Part shown: positions 45,727 to 55,300 of the stretch, one piece after another | Layout: every line of letters starts with the position of its first letter | How positions within the stretch are numbered: the stretch's first letter is position 1 | DNA from: Mageeibacillus indolicus UPII9-5 | GTDB taxonomy: Bacteria; Bacillota; Clostridia; Saccharofermentanales; Fastidiosipilaceae | Assembly: GCF_000025225.2 (NCBI RefSeq) | Contig: NC_013895.2 | Span: 310,001-374,000, forward strand | DNA length: 64,000 nt | Reading direction: 5' to 3' | Program-made: the position numbers and the translations under genes | Notes under the pieces: generated by a model | Databases searched by the model: none | Told to the model about the DNA's origin: nothing | Seen by the model: the letters and a program-made list of their open reading frames with translations, nothing else

Positions 45727-46974
45727 ATGAACTGGAGCGAATTTTATCAGCAACAAGAAACTTTGACCGCGGAAGCTTTTTATAAGAAACTTGGCAAGGT
45801 GAGCAAAATTGAAAGTAATGCCGCTGATTTAGGTCAAATTATCGCGCTTATCCAAAAACAAAGCCCTTATTTGAGAGTTCGGCTAATAAAGGTAGCAGCT
45901 AAAAATCGTGTGCGATTTTCGTTTGAGCAGTTGTTGCAAATTGTAATTCTTATACCGTGGCGCAACCGCCGCCTGCTCAACCAAATGGTTACAAATGTCA
46001 ATTCCCACTTGACGGAAACCGAATTGACTAAACTCATGACGTATCCAATTTGCCATGATGCCGTCGCAAACTATTTACGGTGCTGTATTAAACGTCGCGA
46101 ACACTATTCTTTCGCTTTTCTGCAATTGTTGTTTCAAAATTTGTCGAATGGCAATATGTTTAATAAGGCGGTTGAGGCAGGGGCGATCGGCTTGACGGAG
46201 GCAGAAATTTTTGCCTTGGCACCTCGTTTGCAGAAAAATGTTTTGGAACATGTGTGGCGACGCAGCGGTTTGAAGTTAGACGCGGCAGCTCTGACTAAGC
46301 TGTCTACGGCAAGAAAAAAACGGGCTGCCGACCCGTTTGAACGTGAGGCACGTCAGACAAATGTACAAAATCAACTGGTACAATATTGTCAAGACGGTAA
46401 TCCGCTCATTTGCCGCGTGTTTCATATCGGCAGGCTGAAAGCTTTTCTTTGCCGGCACGGTTTGACGGAGATCGAGCCCGTTGATATTACTGCTGAATTT
46501 AATCCAAAAGATATTGTATACTATGAAATGCTTATCCGTGCTGTTGCTGCCGCTTCCCAAAGTCCGGCGGTGAAAAATGAGGCCGAACGGCAAATAGAGC
46601 AATACCTAAATCGTGGGATCTATGATGAAAGTACCGGCAAACCGGAAATGCCTGAATCCAGAGCGTCTTCAGTCTATGCCGGTGAAGACGACGGTGACGA
46701 AGATTATGACTATGACGATGATGGCTATGATGACTATGACGACTATGACGGTGTTGATGACGACGGTGGTTTGCTTACCGGCTTAGCTGCTGCCGCTGTA
46801 ATGAAACACACCAGGGATCACCGACAACATGGGGCTGCTTGCACTTGCCCTAAATGTGTAGGTAATAAAGAACACTATGGCTATCGTTACGGCCGTTGGT
46901 ATTACGGGCATAACCATACTGACGGTTGTGAAACCGGTGAAGACAACTGCGATGACGGTTCATGGTTAGACTGA
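45727..46974 (+). CDS. Orphan protein with Asp/Tyr-rich stretch and Cys/His tail
   Basis: 415 residues; I do not recognise a family. ATG 45727 has TTTGGAG five bases upstream. Residues 1-290 look helical and soluble, with Leu-rich segments that recall HEAT-like repeats (LLQIVILIPWRNRRLLNQMV). Residues about 320-352 are Asp/Tyr-rich (EDYDYDDDGYDDYDDYD). The last 50 residues contain CTCPKC, four or more His and a Gly/Tyr patch (YGYRYGRWYYGHNH), a possible metal site. No signal peptide. It stands alone between the subtilase gene and trmB. Confidence 0.7.
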   Translation: MNWSEFYQQQETLTAEAFYKKLGKVSKIESNAADLGQIIALIQKQSPYLRVRLIKVAAKNRVRFSFEQLLQIVILIPWRNRRLLNQMVTNVNSHLTETELTKLMTYPICHDAVANYLRCCIKRREHYSFAFLQLLFQNLSNGNMFNKAVEAGAIGLTEAEIFALAPRLQKNVLEHVWRRSGLKLDAAALTKLSTARKKRAADPFEREARQTNVQNQLVQYCQDGNPLICRVFHIGRLKAFLCRHGLTEIEPVDITAEFNPKDIVYYEMLIRAVAAASQSPAVKNEAERQIEQYLNRGIYDESTGKPEMPESRASSVYAGEDDGDEDYDYDDDGYDDYDDYDGVDDDGGLLTGLAAAAVMKHTRDHRQHGAACTCPKCVGNKEHYGYRYGRWYYGHNHTDGCETGEDNCDDGSWLD

Positions 46975-47021
46975 CCCGTTATCAGGCGGATTCGCACCGG
47001 CTAGTTTAAGCAAATTACAAT

Positions 47022-47050
47022 AAGGAGACCGGCAAGTTTTGCCGATATAA
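47022..47050 (+). promoter_or_regulatory. trmB ribosome binding site separated from ATG by a hairpin
   Basis: AAGGAGA at 47022-47028 is 23 bases from the ATG, too far. Between them cggcaa (47030-47035) and ttgccg (47039-47044) form a six-pair hairpin; with it folded the effective spacing is about eight bases. An in-frame TAA at 47048-47050 rules out any earlier start. Confidence 0.6.
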
Positions 47051-47827
47051 ATGCGTTTACGAAATATACCTGAAGCAAGCGAAAAAATTAAACTCAGCCC
47101 TTGGGTTGTGGCTGACCCGCCCCAAAATTTCGGAGCATGGGATACTGAATTTGCGAATAAAGCTCCGATACATTTGGAAATTGGTATGGGAAAAGGCCAA
47201 TTCATTATTGCGATGGCCAAATTGCACCCGGAAAATAACTACGTAGGTATCGAACGGTTTGACAGTGTTTTATTACGTGCCACGCAAAGATGCGCGGTCG
47301 CCGCGGCAAAGGCGACAGCGTACAGTGAGCAGAAGGCGACAACCCCAACACCCCCTGCCCGCGACATCCAACGGCAAAAAATCCCCAATTTGCGTTTGCT
47401 GCGCTTTGATGCTACAGAACTTACCTCAGCTTTCGCACCGGGAGAAGTTGCTTGCGTATATTTGAATTTTTCCGATCCATGGCCGAAAAAACGGCATGCG
47501 AAACGCCGCTTGACTTCGCCGCCATTTTTGGCACGTTACGCCAATATTTTGACGGCTGACGGTGAACTGATTTTCAAAACGGACAACCGCAAATTATTTG
47601 ACTATTCATTGGAAAGTATAAAAGAGGCTGGATGGTCGATAGAAAGTTATACATACGATTTGCATCATGAAATGACGCAAATCGAGGAAAATGTTATGAC
47701 GGAATACGAAACTCGTTTCGTTGCGCTCGGCAAACCAATTTGTCGCCTGGTGGCAAGACCGCCTTATTCTAGTGCTCATTTCGCGGCAAAAGCAGACAGT
47801 CGGGCAAAGGCAGCCAGGTTTAGCTAA
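47051..47827 (+). CDS. trmB: tRNA (guanine-N7)-methyltransferase
   Basis: 258 residues; usual length is about 210-230. MRLRNIP start, SAM-binding HLEIGMGKGQFI, NYVGIERFDSV, and the catalytic/substrate signatures NFSDPWPKKRHAKRRL and FKTDNRKLFDYS. TEYETRF near the end is also conserved. It makes m7G46 in tRNAs. An insertion of about 20 residues (QKATTPTPPARD) follows the second motif, and a C-terminal Ala/Lys extension is present. The spaced ribosome binding site is described separately. Confidence 0.95.
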   Translation: MRLRNIPEASEKIKLSPWVVADPPQNFGAWDTEFANKAPIHLEIGMGKGQFIIAMAKLHPENNYVGIERFDSVLLRATQRCAVAAAKATAYSEQKATTPTPPARDIQRQKIPNLRLLRFDATELTSAFAPGEVACVYLNFSDPWPKKRHAKRRLTSPPFLARYANILTADGELIFKTDNRKLFDYSLESIKEAGWSIESYTYDLHHEMTQIEENVMTEYETRFVALGKPICRLVARPPYSSAHFAAKADSRAKAARFS

Positions 47828-47844
47828 ATACCTATTACAGATCG

Positions 47845-47887
47845 GGACATTTTCGTTTGTGGTATATCAGGACATTATCATTTGTGG
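47845..47887 (+). repeat. Direct repeat pair of insertion-sequence-end type
   Basis: ggacattttcgtttgtgg (47845-47862) and ggacattatcatttgtgg (47870-47887) match at 16 of 18 bases with a 25-base period. Repeated GGACATT...TTGTGG units are found at the ends of some integrase-type insertion sequences in clostridia. No transposase is nearby, so this would be a solo remnant. Confidence 0.4.
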
Positions 47888-47921
47888 CTCATAATGACGC
47901 GGTTCTGGGCTTCCGTCAAGC

Positions 47922-47950
47922 TTGAAATAAACGCCTGCGTATGCTATAAT
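47922..47950 (+). promoter_or_regulatory. rpsF-ssb-rpsR promoter
   Basis: TTGAAA (47922-47927), 17 bases, TATAAT (47945-47950) preceded by TGC, an extended -10 element. Confidence 0.88.
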
Positions 47951-47984
47951 CGTACAGCTATGCAAATGCATAAGTTAGTCCTCG

Positions 47985-48007
47985 CTCTGCCGGAGCAGAG
48001 TCGTGAG
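47985..48007 (+). ncRNA. Probable S6:S18 autoregulatory leader hairpin
   Basis: ctctgc (47985-47990) and gcagag (47995-48000) close a loop with CCG at its 5' side, extended by a bulged ctcg/cg-gag stem. A CCG-containing hairpin in the leader of rpsF operons is the known binding site of the S6:S18 complex, which mimics 16S rRNA. The position, 20 bases before the ribosome binding site, fits feedback control. Confidence 0.5.
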
Positions 48008-48026
48008 TCCAAGGGGAGGTGAAAGA

Positions 48027-48311
48027 ATGAATAAATACGAATTGGTATATGTCTTGAGCACAACTCAAGGCGACGAAGCGGTAGCTGCCGCAAGTGAAAA
48101 AGTTCAAGCCTTGGTAGCGTCCAAAGGTACGGTAACCAATGTTGAAGAATGGGGCCGTCGTAAGTTGGCATACGAAATTCGCGATGAAAAAGAAGGCTTT
48201 TACGTTGTCGTTAATTTTGAGGCCGCCGCTGATGCACCGTACGAAATCGACCGTATCTTAAAAATTAACGAAGACGTTTTACGTTACCTGTTAATTCGCA
48301 AAGATAACTGA
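48027..48311 (+). CDS. rpsF: Ribosomal protein S6
   Basis: 94 residues, usual length. MNKYELVYVLS, VEEWGRRKLAYEI and GFYVVVNFEA are standard. ATG 48027 follows GGGGAGGTG; a GTG at 48003 in frame is not needed. First gene of the S6-SSB-S18 operon. Confidence 0.97.
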   Translation: MNKYELVYVLSTTQGDEAVAAASEKVQALVASKGTVTNVEEWGRRKLAYEIRDEKEGFYVVVNFEAAADAPYEIDRILKINEDVLRYLLIRKDN

Positions 48312-48327
48312 GAAAGAGTGAGGTAGT

Positions 48328-48846
48328 ATGAATAAGGCTATTTTGATGGGAAGATTGGTTCGTGACCCGGAATTGCGTACTACACAAAGTAACGTTGCCG
48401 TGTGTACATTCACTGTCGCTGTCGATCGCAGGTTTAAAAATACTAACGGAGAGCGACAAGCTGATTTTATTCCGATAGTTGCTTGGCGTCAGCAGGCGGA
48501 ATTTGTCGGACGTTATTTCAAACAAGGTTCACGAATTGCTTTAGTCGGCAGTATTCAGACGAGAACGTGGGACGATACCGAAGGAAAACGTCACTATGTG
48601 ACGGAAGTCATTGCGGATGAGGTGTATTTTGCCGATTCCAAACGTGATGCGGCCGGTTCCGACACTTATGAATCAGCTCCTGCCCCGTCGGCCTACAATC
48701 GGTCGACACCTGCAGCCGCAAACTCTGAAAAACCAGCCGGTGAAACCAAAGCCGATAAGTCGGGGAAACCGTATGAGAGCACGTCAGGCAATAATTTCAA
48801 TGATTTTATGACCGATGATGATACTACCTTGCCGTTTGACATTTAA
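48328..48846 (+). CDS. ssb: Single-stranded DNA-binding protein
   Basis: 172 residues. The OB fold spans about residues 1-105 ([40 protein letters not shown]). A flexible linker rich in Ala, Pro, Ser follows. The C-terminal acidic tip [10 protein letters not shown] recruits replication and repair partners such as PriA and RecO. It lies between rpsF and rpsR as in most Firmicutes. Confidence 0.97.
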   Translation: MNKAILMGRLVRDPELRTTQSNVAVCTFTVAVDRRFKNTNGERQADFIPIVAWRQQAEFVGRYFKQGSRIALVGSIQTRTWDDTEGKRHYVTEVIADEVYFADSKRDAAGSDTYESAPAPSAYNRSTPAAANSEKPAGETKADKSGKPYESTSGNNFNDFMTDDDTTLPFDI

Positions 48847-48878
48847 TTGAGCTTTGTAAAGGAGTAAAGGAGAACAAT

Positions 48879-49151
48879 ATGGCTGAACAAAGACGCAGTC
48901 GTGACTTTGATCAAGAAGGTCGCGCCCCTCGTCAAAGAAGATCACGTCGCAAAGTTTGTAACTTTTGTGCCGATCATATTGAGACGATTGATTATAAAGA
49001 TGTAGTGCGTTTGCGTAAATTCGTTTCCGAACGCGGTAAAATTTTGCCCAAGCGTATGTCAGGCACCTGCGCTAAACATCAACGTGAGTTGACAATTGCT
49101 ATCAAACGGGCTCGGCATTTGGCTTTGCTGCCGTTCATCGGTGAAGCTTAA
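48879..49151 (+). CDS. rpsR: Ribosomal protein S18
   Basis: 90 residues. [15 protein letters not shown] and the [23 protein letters not shown] end are typical; the CxxC...C..H set suggests a zinc-binding form. AAAGGAG precedes the ATG. Last gene of the operon. Confidence 0.97.
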   Translation: MAEQRRSRDFDQEGRAPRQRRSRRKVCNFCADHIETIDYKDVVRLRKFVSERGKILPKRMSGTCAKHQRELTIAIKRARHLALLPFIGEA

Positions 49152-49232
49152 GTCCGCAACGGCCTGATGATTCGATGATTGATAGGTCACGAAACCTACA
49201 AATAGGCAAATGATACAGGATAGATCGAGAAT

Positions 49233-49268
49233 GACAAACCGATTACAGGTAACTGTGGTCGGTTTGTC
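49233..49268 (+). repeat. 16-bp hairpin with GTAA tetraloop
   Basis: gacaaaccgattacag pairs with ctgtggtcggtttgtc, loop GTAA, two T-G wobbles. It lies 80 bases after rpsR. No strong T tract follows, so it may be an RNA processing/stability element or a weak terminator. Confidence 0.7.
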
Positions 49269-49333
49269 AGATTTAGCAAAGTATGAAAAAACGCTGCTAA
49301 TTTTGACTTGATAGGCGGAAGGGAGGATGTTTG

Positions 49334-50482
49334 ATGGGTAAGATTGCCGTTGGGTTTCTCTGCGGTTTGCTGGCTTGCAGCCTCGCCGGCTGTGACGGCT
49401 TAAGTTCGCTTATTATTGGGGAACCGATGCAGTCCCCAAATGCCTGCTCGGCGGTCATTGCCTCAGCGGCGAATGATGCTGCCGGTAATTTCGACAGTGA
49501 AGTAACATCCTCCGACCGAAGTACTCATGCGCAAGGTAATATTGATGGTAGCTCCGTTCCTGCGCCCGAAGCTATTGCCTTGACGGAGCCGATGCCGACT
49601 GCGACGGAAGGTGACTATACTACGTTAGCCGACGCGGCTAAGTTTGAGGATGACAGCGCAAATCAACTGGTTAAAGTTGCTGAACTCAGCCGAACCCGTC
49701 TTGCCGCTCCCAAGGTCAGCTACTCGGAAAACACCCCGGATATGCAAGAATTTGCTGCCGCTTTCACTGATTTTTTACAGCAAAGAGGAATTGATGAACG
49801 AAATTTTTCCTTCGCTTATCAGGACATTCGCAGCGGTGAACGGTACGAGTATAACCCTGAGCAACGGTATATGGCGGCGAGTTGCATGAAGCTCGGCATG
49901 GCCATGGCCTGCGCCCAGCTCGTTGAACGGGGCATTTTGAACTGGAATATGTTGATCCCCTGCGTCCCCGATGAGGTAGACTATATTTATCAAGCCAATG
50001 AATTGGCGGCTCTCGGAGAAAAATGCTCATTAAGAGATCTTTTGAGCAAGGCGTTGCGGTACAGCAACAATTCTGCGACCAGCGTTTTATTCCATTTCTT
50101 TAAAATCAACGGTCGTCAGCTTCACCACTACATTGATGAGGCTACAGGTATGCACTATGCTGCCGACACTACCATGTCCGCTCGCGAGGGAATCAATTTG
50201 CTAGCTGGATTGGTACAGAATCCGAACGGTTGCACAGGCTATCGTTTAATCATAAATGAAATCCATCAAAGTACGTGGAATAATTACCTAACGCGTGAGC
50301 TGCCGCGTAACATTTGCGCCAATAAATACGGTGAAATGAACGGTTATACCAATGAATTAGGCATTGTTTATACGAACCGGCCGTTTATCTATTCTGCTTT
50401 CGGTGTTGGCTTGGACGCTTACACGTTTTATCCTGCTTTGGGCAAGTTCGTGTATGATTGGAACTTAGCTCATCAAAAATGA
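49334..50482 (+). CDS. Serine beta-lactamase-fold lipoprotein
   Basis: 382 residues. The signal peptide has lipobox SLAGC with Cys20. Residues about 20-125 are a Thr/Ala/Ser-rich linker. The C-terminal domain has the order of a class A beta-lactamase or related penicillin-recognising enzyme: S183-C-M-K186 (SxxK), Y243-S-N245 (SDN-like) and an NKYGEM triad (KTG-like, Tyr for Thr). So it could bind beta-lactams or act on cell-wall peptides; activity on drugs is not implied, because several chromosomal members are not resistance enzymes. GGGAGG precedes ATG 49334. Confidence 0.8.
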   Translation: MGKIAVGFLCGLLACSLAGCDGLSSLIIGEPMQSPNACSAVIASAANDAAGNFDSEVTSSDRSTHAQGNIDGSSVPAPEAIALTEPMPTATEGDYTTLADAAKFEDDSANQLVKVAELSRTRLAAPKVSYSENTPDMQEFAAAFTDFLQQRGIDERNFSFAYQDIRSGERYEYNPEQRYMAASCMKLGMAMACAQLVERGILNWNMLIPCVPDEVDYIYQANELAALGEKCSLRDLLSKALRYSNNSATSVLFHFFKINGRQLHHYIDEATGMHYAADTTMSAREGINLLAGLVQNPNGCTGYRLIINEIHQSTWNNYLTRELPRNICANKYGEMNGYTNELGIVYTNRPFIYSAFGVGLDAYTFYPALGKFVYDWNLAHQK

Positions 50483-50553
50483 AGAATTTTTTTGTTGATT
50501 AGACGCGTGATGCGTTAAATTATCCGGACTTGCAGTTGAAAGCGAGATATTTG

Positions 50554-51435
50554 ATGGTGAGTTTTGATTACTATAAAATTTTTTACACGGTAGCTTTGAC
50601 AGGAAGCTTTTCGGGAGCTGCGGCCAAACTCAACCACAGCCAACCGAATATAAGCAGGGCAATTGCGAACTTGGAAAATGAATTGAACTGTGCTTTATTC
50701 CTGCGCACCAACAAGGGCGTTGAAATGACCGCAGAAGGACAGGTTCTATGGGAACATGTCAGTCGGGCGATCAGTGAACTTTCGCTAGCTGAAAACAAAG
50801 TTATTTCCATGCGCAACATGAGCTACGGGAGCGTAAGAATAGCTTGCACCGATAACGCACTAAATCGGGAGATCGTCAATAAACTCTGCTGCTTCCGCAA
50901 AAAATTTCCCAAAATCAATTTGCGGATAAGCAGCAATACAACCAAACAGGCTCTGGCCGCTTTGCTAGATGGCGAAGTTGAACTTGCCTTAATCACAACG
51001 GAACTAACCAAATATCGCAGTCTAAATCTGACGAAGGTTTCTGAGTATCGGGAGGTGGTAGTCATCGGGCGAAACTTTGGTGGCGAGATGCATGAAACCA
51101 CTGATTGGAAAGGGTTGCTGGATTATCCTCTGATTTACTTAGACTCGGAAAGTGAAAGTTACGGCTATTATAAAGACTTCTTTAAAAAAATGAATCTTGA
51201 TTTCCGGCCGAATATTGAAGTCGCTTCGACTTCACGCATCGTTCCGCTGGTAAAAGCCGGTTGTGGGTTAGGCATAATTAGCGCGGAAATGGCGACAAAA
51301 GAAAATGCCGATGGCGAAATGCGGAAACTCACATTACAGTCGGAATTGCCGCGACGCGACATTGTACTGGCAACGGTAGCAAATAAAAATTTAAGCCTGG
51401 CAGCAACAACTTTAAAAAATATTTTATTAAATTAA
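50554..51435 (+). CDS. LysR-family transcriptional regulator
   Basis: 293 residues. The winged helix-turn-helix (about 1-60) has FYTVALTGSFSGAAAKLNHSQPNISRAIANLE. The effector domain has two alpha/beta lobes (VRIACTDNALNREIVNKL..., GEVELALITTE). ATG 50554 is chosen with a weak GCGAG site. Targets are usually divergent genes, but the neighbours here are convergent or tandem, so the regulon is not evident. No promoter of good quality is seen in the 70-base gap upstream. Confidence 0.87.
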   Translation: MVSFDYYKIFYTVALTGSFSGAAAKLNHSQPNISRAIANLENELNCALFLRTNKGVEMTAEGQVLWEHVSRAISELSLAENKVISMRNMSYGSVRIACTDNALNREIVNKLCCFRKKFPKINLRISSNTTKQALAALLDGEVELALITTELTKYRSLNLTKVSEYREVVVIGRNFGGEMHETTDWKGLLDYPLIYLDSESESYGYYKDFFKKMNLDFRPNIEVASTSRIVPLVKAGCGLGIISAEMATKENADGEMRKLTLQSELPRRDIVLATVANKNLSLAATTLKNILLN

Positions 51436-51459
51436 GCCTGCTTGGCTGAGACCGTTTGG

Positions 51460-52143
51460 TTAAGACTGTTTGGCGGTTGCTGCGGCTTGCTCACGGTAAT
51501 TCGCCTCGATTTCCCGGGTTAGAGCATGCGGGTCGGAGTGGCTGTCTGTCGGAATGGGTTTTCCTATGACCAATTTGAGTCGGCGTCTTTGCCAAGGATG
51601 AAATTTAAATGGGTGGGGGAATTTATACTGCCGCCCGAAAATTTCATAACCGCCTTCAATGTAAACCGGTAAGATGGGTACCCCGGCTTTAATCGCTATA
51701 TAAGCGGCTCCGCTTTGAAATTCACCTAATTCTCCGTTGAAACAGCGCGTCCCTTCAGGATGTACCAAAAGAATGTTCCCGGCTTGCACCTGATTTTTGG
51801 CGGTAATCAGTCCGCGAATGGGGTTGCCTTTGCGATCTATGGGTACGGCGCGTCCGACATGGCTAATAAGTTTGCCGAACCACCCGTAATCGGTTAGTAA
51901 ATCAGCCCCGGCTAGTGCGGAGAAGGCGGCAAAGTGTTGCGGCGGTAAAACACTGGCAATCCACATTCCGTCAACAAATGTTTCGTGATTGGCAATGATA
52001 ACATATGGTAAGCTGTCCGGTATATTTTCCGAGCCGGTTACTTCGAACTTTAAAAATGTTCGAGTAAGCCACATCCCGAAATGATAGGCAAGACGCGCAG
52101 TAAATCCTCGTTTCAAAGGTATGGATTTCTTTTTTTCAGGCAT
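51460..52143 (-). CDS. plsC: 1-acyl-glycerol-3-phosphate acyltransferase
   Basis: 227 residues. The acyltransferase motif HETFVD (HxxxxD, catalytic His and Asp) is in IIANHETFVDG, and the glycerol-3-phosphate-binding motif is VHPEGTR. A basic, amphipathic N-terminus precedes them. PlsC acylates lysophosphatidate to phosphatidate for membrane lipids. AAGGAG lies before the ATG. It is transcribed away from addB; the two starts are separated by about 176 bases with a TATAAT at 52250 toward addB. Confidence 0.9.
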   Translation of the reverse strand: MPEKKKSIPLKRGFTARLAYHFGMWLTRTFLKFEVTGSENIPDSLPYVIIANHETFVDGMWIASVLPPQHFAAFSALAGADLLTDYGWFGKLISHVGRAVPIDRKGNPIRGLITAKNQVQAGNILLVHPEGTRCFNGELGEFQSGAAYIAIKAGVPILPVYIEGGYEIFGRQYKFPHPFKFHPWQRRRLKLVIGKPIPTDSHSDPHALTREIEANYREQAAATAKQS

Positions 52144-52319
52144 AGGAGCTCCTTGTGAATTAAAACTTTATCTATAATTATACATGTTTAGTTGGCAGTT
52201 TTCACCTCGGGGGGGGAATGTTAAAATAAAGTTAATCAAATTACGTAAATATAATGGCAGTGGTTTTATTCGGTCGCACAAATGTGTGTGGTTAACAGGT
52301 GTTATACAAAGGCGGCAAT

Positions 52320-55300
52320 GTGATTGAAGTTACTTTAGGAAAAAATATATATCAATTAGAAGATGTCATGCTGGCGGCGACGCGACATTGGCAGAACAGC
52401 GTTTTTCGCGGCGGTAAAGATGGGGCCGTCGGCGGGAATGAGGCTGATGGTCGAAGTGGGCTAGGCGTAGGCGGCAAAGTCGCCGGTCGTGGCTTTATCG
52501 TCGTGCCGGATAATTGTGCTTTCGAGGTGGAACAGCATTATCTGCAGCTCGCCGGAAAGGGTAGCCTGCTTTTGGCGGAGGCCCTGGGGTGGCAGCATTT
52601 TTTCTTGCGCTTGGCCGATGAGTTGAATGTCCCGTCCGCTAATTTACTGGACAAATCTGGCCAGGCGGCTTTGCTGAACCGAATTTTGCATGCTCACCGC
52701 GATGAACTGCCTTTCCTCGGGAAGCTGGTCAACAAAAGGGGATTTTTGCATCAAATTCAAGATATTTTGTTAGAGTTTCGCCGCTATAATGTTGGAGCCG
52801 CAGATTTATGTGCTTTGGGGAAAAAATTGGTCGAACATCCCGTAGAAGGGTTAAGCGAGCCGGAAAAAATTTTGGACTGGAGTAGGTTACTCGGCCTGTT
52901 TGAAAGTGAAATTGCGGAAAATAATTTGCCTGATCAGAAAGGTCGCTTGCGATTATTGGCGGAGTGGCTGGAAAGTGCGGTGAAATCTAAGAAAGCGCGG
53001 GCAATGGCCGGTGACACAGCGGCTGAATTGAGGGACGAAGTCGTGCTTAATTATATTTGCCAAACGAATTTTTGGTTTTGGGGAATAGGCGACGACTATC
53101 TGCTCACCGGTGATGAAAAGCGAATTATCCTTGCCTTAAGCGGATTGCAGGCGAATCTTTATTTTTATTTTGCGGCGGAAAGTTTGACAGAAACTACCCG
53201 ACGGAATTTGAACATTGCCGGTGTAGTTATTGAAAATGAAGCGGAAATGAATGGGTTTCGATCCTCGGCCGACTATTGTTTTTCTTCGGCGGCAATAGAT
53301 TTTGTCGTTGCGGAATTGCCGGTAAGGAAGGTGCGCTTTTTGCCGGGCTCCGTTGCGCTGCGGTCTGGTTCGCCGCTCGACGTTGTGACGGTAACTGTCC
53401 CGGATATGACGGTGGAGGCGGAAACGACGATAGCTGAATTGTTGCGCCTTCATCTGACTGAAAATATACCGTGGCAGGAGATGGCGATCATCTGTTCAGA
53501 TGAAAGTTTGCACGAGGCTTTGAACTTGGCTGGACAGCAGTTGGGCGTGCCGCTACAGGACGCCGGGAAGCTCAAACTCAGTGATTCGCCTGTATTTACA
53601 TATCTGAATGCTTTGTTTGATTTGCCGCGGCGCAACTGGTCTTTGCCGGCGGTGCTTAATCTTTTGCGTTCCGGCTTGACCGGGGCGACAACGGACGAAA
53701 TTGACGTGGCGGAGAATTATTGGTTGGCCAATGGGTTGGGTTACACGGCTATTTTTGATGCCAAAAGATATAATTCGGCGGCTACGGATGTGGAAGCGGA
53801 TGTGGATGCGGATGTGAAAGCGGATGCGGCTATGGATGCGGCCGCGGCTTTGGATACGGGAAATGTTTTGACACTGAATGCGGAGCCGGAAAGCGTAGCG
53901 GATGACGCTGCTGTAGCTTGGCAGCTGGTGGTTAAGCATTTGCGACCGGTTTATGAATTTATCACTGCTTTGCCCTTAGAATTGCCCTGTCGTGAAATGC
54001 TGGATAGGCTAAACTTATTTTTTCAGGCCGTCGATTTGACAGGAACGCTTCGCCAACGTATGGCTGATGCTCCAGCTGGCCAAGAAATTTTATATAGCAA
54101 AGGGTGGCAGGAATTTTTCAAAGCCGCGCGGACTTTACGCGATCTACAAGGAGATGTTGTCGAACAATTTGCTGATTTAGGAGAGATTCTGGCCGATTTG
54201 CTGACCGACCTAACTGTCAACATCGTTCCGAGTCGCCTTAGTCAGGTTAAAATAGGCAGTGCGACGGAAATTCTTTCAGCTAATTTGAAAGTTATATATG
54301 TTTTGCGGGCGGATGAGGAGTTGAGTGGGTGCAGTGCTTACTCCGGACTTTTACGTGATAGTGAACGCGCGGCGCTGGGGAAGCTTTTACAGATAAATTG
54401 GCCGGGGCAGCATCAAAGTGACTATTGGCGGAATGCATCGGTGTGGCGGCGGCTGGCGGATGCGGCGAGCAAGATTTATTTTAGTCGCAATGATGGTGAG
54501 TTTGAGTCGGTCCTACAGCAGCTTGCATCAAGGCGACAGATCAATTTGCTCCATCAGGTCACGTTGGCAGATAAACTCTCGCCAAATGATTTGCGCTATT
54601 GGTATCCTAAATTTCGGCGGCAGGATTATCAGCCAACTGCTACAGGGGAAGTTATAACAAGTTTAAATGTTTCAGCTGACGGTGCGTCTGAGAACGGTGG
54701 GGCGGACAAAGGTTGGCGGGAAAACGGTGCGTCTGAGAAAATTCATTCCGTAAGCCGCCAAGTTGTTTTGTCCGATGAAATGAAGATGGCGGCCTTGCCT
54801 TTGACACAAAAGCTTAGCGTATCCCGCTTAGAAAAATATGCTGCCTGTCCGTATCAATATTTGGTCGACTATTTGCTGATGGCTAGACCGCGAGAAGAAT
54901 GGAACCCGCAGGTGACCGATGTTGGTGTTTTGATGCACGGAATATTGGAAAAATATTTACCGATGAAACTGGCTGAAAATGAAACTTATTCCATGACATT
55001 GGCGCGCCTCGAACAAGAAGATTTGGCCGGCCGGATGGCCGAGGTCGGCGAGTGGTTGGACGAATACATTGCCGCCGACAGCCGACTGCGAGCATTTAGA
55101 GACGCGGGGATTTACAGTTCTGTCACCAGGCAGGTCAAACGCCGCTTAAGTCGTTCTTTGCCGGCGATATGGGCAAGTTTTTTATCCGGCGCGGCAGGAG
55201 AACATAAAATCTTTCGCCCGACCGCCTATGAGTGGGCCTTCGGGTTGAGTGAAGCCGGCGGCTCTGCAAGGCCGCCTTATCGGCTACGTCTTTCAACAGG

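Noticed and set aside
47845-47887. Intact insertion sequence
   Set aside because: Only an end-like repeat pair is present; no transposase frame and no opposite end.
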